The notes under the pieces are model-generated. The model saw only the letters and a program-made list of their open reading frames with translations. It had not been told where the DNA came from and made no database searches. A stretch of 64,000 nucleotides of DNA from Karalla daura (taxonomy: Eukaryota > Chordata > Actinopteri > Chaetodontiformes > Leiognathidae): contig CM055199.1 in assembly GCA_029224185.1 (NCBI GenBank), positions 11,458,438-11,522,437 on the forward strand, given 5' to 3'. How positions within the stretch are numbered: the first letter of the stretch is position 1; every line of letters starts with the position of its first letter. A program made the position numbers and the translations under genes. Of this stretch, positions 62,001 through 64,000 are shown in pieces.

Positions 62001-63886
62001 TGGAGAAGCTGGACTCCATGTCCTTAGAAGCTGACCTCCGGAGACAACCAGAGCGCCGGGGGTGAAGGATCCTGCCGGGTGCTGCGCACACACCTCGCCT
62101 CTCTCCGCAAAAACAGCTGCACAGGACAGCTTCCAGAGGCAATCGCTCATAGTGACTCCGGGTTTTGAAAAGCGGATATTATACGGTGAGGAATTAAAGA
62201 GGGTGCAGAAAATCAATACTGCAGGAGACATAAAGCATGCAGTGTTGACAGTGGTGGAGGACTGAGGATCCATCTGGCTCTACGGCGCAGACAGCCCTGG
62301 CTCCATCTCTGTCTGAGCCAGCCACTCAGAAAACACACCATACATCGTCGGCCCTAGCACACCAACTAATCATGTTAATCAATACGGGCTGATTGCCTAC
62401 TTAATCATCTGTGACACGTGGCCACATTTCTGGCTGACTGGAGAGTCAGGGAAGTAGGTGTAGCGCCCCAAAGAGTGATGAGCGAGAGGGCCTGCGAACA
62501 GCAGCTAAACATTTTGAACACAGCAGATTAGTTTAAAAGCTTTAACTCTCTCCTGGCTGCGTAAATACTGGCTGTCAGCACAGCTCGGCACCGCTCTGCA
62601 TCTATCACAGCAAAAAAAGAAAAAAAAGACGCCACGTGAGCACACTCTGGGGTACCTTGTTGAAGGCTTTGTAGCACAGTCCGCACAGTTCCACGAGGTA
62701 GGAGAGGCTGAACATGCCATACTGGATGACAAAGCTCAGCAGCTTGGAGAAAGGCTCCAGGAGGCTCTGAGGGACGGATGAGACGGAGACTGGAGTTGAG
62801 ATGCGATGGGCGAGGAAGTTGGACGCAAAATTGTGTTCTGAGCTTACCCGAGTTGCGTTTGTCGTTGGGATTTTCAGCAAACAAATGATAATCCTCAAGC
62901 TGGAATCCATCGGGCACTAGCGAGACAAACAGATTGCAGACAAAAAGTGAATAAACAGAAAGTTATCACACGATTCACGGCCACATTTCCACAATCGGTG
63001 TTTCATATTTATCTGCTGGGTAGTTTGGTTTGGTACACTTATCTGACCCGCGAGCTCAAAAGCATCACAGAGTCAAATCAATTGCAATTTTAAGACTGTG
63101 TCCTATTGAACCTGACAAGGGCACCACTGGATGCTTTTTGCCGGGGCCGTAATCACATTAAACCATATCAGACCATGACTGAGTGAACGGAAGAGTCGAT
63201 ATCTACCTTGAGAGGAAGCACAGAGGGCAGTTTGGTGAGGAAGGTCTGGAACTGGTTGCATATGGTGGTCCACAGGTTGCTGGGGGAGTCCATGGGGAGA
63301 GCCTCCATGAAGGTGGCAATGTTTTCCAGGCAGTGCAGCATTGTGCCCCCTGCTGGCAGACTCTTCTTGTTGTTGAGGCCCTGGAGGGCACAGAGGCATA
63401 AACCATAACAAGGTTATATAATGAAATTCTATAAGCGAGGATATTTCCATTTAAGTGATCATTCAGCACTGATCAATCAGAATGCTCATGATGAGTGCGT
63501 CGGGATTTAGGACACCGAGGCCACAGATGATTGCTTGGATGAGCTCGAGTCCATATCCGTGTCATTCATCAAGCTTCACACTAACAATGAACTGGTACAG
63601 AGGAGAGAGCGTTGCACAGCCAGGCAGGTTTTCTTGAACGCCCCAGTGGTTTGTTGTTTTAGATGGGCTTATGCTGTGTGTGTGTATGTGTGTGTGAGAA
63701 AGAGAGCCAGAAAGAGAGACTGAAGATTTTGCTTTGACAAGAGTGCCTCCTGCTGGTGACTCAAATGACTCAACGCGGCAATGTGGAGGATGAATCCCAC
63801 CTCGAGCAGCATGTTCAGGGCAGCGACAGAGCTCAGCTCATTGAAATCTATCAGGGAAGACGCGAGCGTTCGCAGGAAACTCCCAT
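59066..63886 (-). CDS. unc79: UNC79, NALCN sodium-leak channel accessory subunit (3' part; continues past the right edge)
   Basis: UNC79, with UNC80, supports the NALCN leak channel that sets neuronal resting potential. Thirteen exons in transcript order: 63801-63886, 63207-63380, 62848-62916, 62656-62766, 61247-61351, 61077-61154, 60866-60955, 60603-60778, 60103-60286, 59798-60001, 59479-59556, 59356-59397, 59066-59254. They code the last 527 residues of a protein usually near 2600. Landmarks include SLLEPFSKLLSFVIQYGMF, SRIVVLELLQALKFKSPLP, NHRDNKAVVRYLPWLYHPPS, WLLLGSLTHCALHQG, FMFAQLWTIYCEQ and the C-terminus QSSEAASQFYPM. The segment is helical-repeat-like and has no membrane span. All junctions are in phase. 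In exon 62848-62916 the phase-0 reading (CPMDSSLRIIICLLK) is correct, and another open frame there is a decoy. The gene converges on PRIMA1, as in human. Confidence 0.95.
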
Positions 63887-64000
63887 CTGGAAAATTAGAA
63901 AGACAGACATGTAGAGAATGAGCATGGTGGATGGATGTTTCCATATTTCTAAAAAAAGCAATGAAGATCATTCCTATCATTCTGAGTAAAATACATCAAA

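Noticed and set aside
62528..62917. Open frame reading PDGFQLEDYHLFAENPN in UNC79 exon 62848-62916
   Set aside because: It gives a phase clash at the next junction. The phase-0 reading CPMDSSLRIIICLLK joins both neighbours in frame.
1..64000. CRISPR array, operon, phage or bacterial defence system
   Set aside because: All genes are split by introns and are vertebrate. Tandem repeats are simple microsatellites without spacers.

Overview
This window is vertebrate nuclear DNA, almost certainly from a teleost fish with a compact genome. The evidence is GT-AG introns mostly of 70 to 2000 bp, many CA/TG, CT and AT microsatellites, degraded copies of fish-type L2/SINE repeats, and genes whose closest recognisable relatives are vertebrate. 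There is no bacterial, phage or plasmid feature. I joined exons by hand from splice sites, codon phase and family knowledge; in every reconstructed gene the phases close without a break.

Layout, left to right. UBR1 (minus; first 24 exons, running off the left edge, about 61-8987) stands head to head with ATXN3 (plus, 9586-12664), separated by about 600 bp. Next come a clade-A serpin best called SERPINA10 (plus, 14861-16334), DDX24 (plus, 17550-21089), OTUB2 (minus, 21351-23262) and the CCDC42-family coiled-coil gene CCDC197 (minus, 24691-27131). After a 5.7 kb gene-poor stretch follow ASB2 (plus, 32818-36062), FAM181A (minus, 36765-37439) and PRIMA1 (plus, 43475-53712, with large introns). 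The last 13 exons of UNC79 (minus, 59066-63886) run off the right edge.

From SERPINA10 to UNC79 the order and relative orientation match, from memory, the human 14q32.12-13 block, read in reverse; PPP4R4, the IFI27 genes and COX8C are missing in between. ATXN3 lies elsewhere in human 14q32 and UBR1 is on human 15q15, so a rearrangement boundary falls between about 13.8 and 14.8 kb.

The genes do not form a pathway. Four belong to the ubiquitin system (UBR1 ligase, ATXN3 and OTUB2 deubiquitinases, ASB2 cullin-5 adaptor). PRIMA1 and UNC79 are neuronal membrane-complex genes. I found no new multi-gene system. The observations most worth checking are a UBR1 exon with a (TG)27 acceptor and a GC donor, paired RFX X-boxes upstream of CCDC197, a perfect 25-bp hairpin at 39183-39239, and the UBR1/ATXN3 head-to-head promoter.
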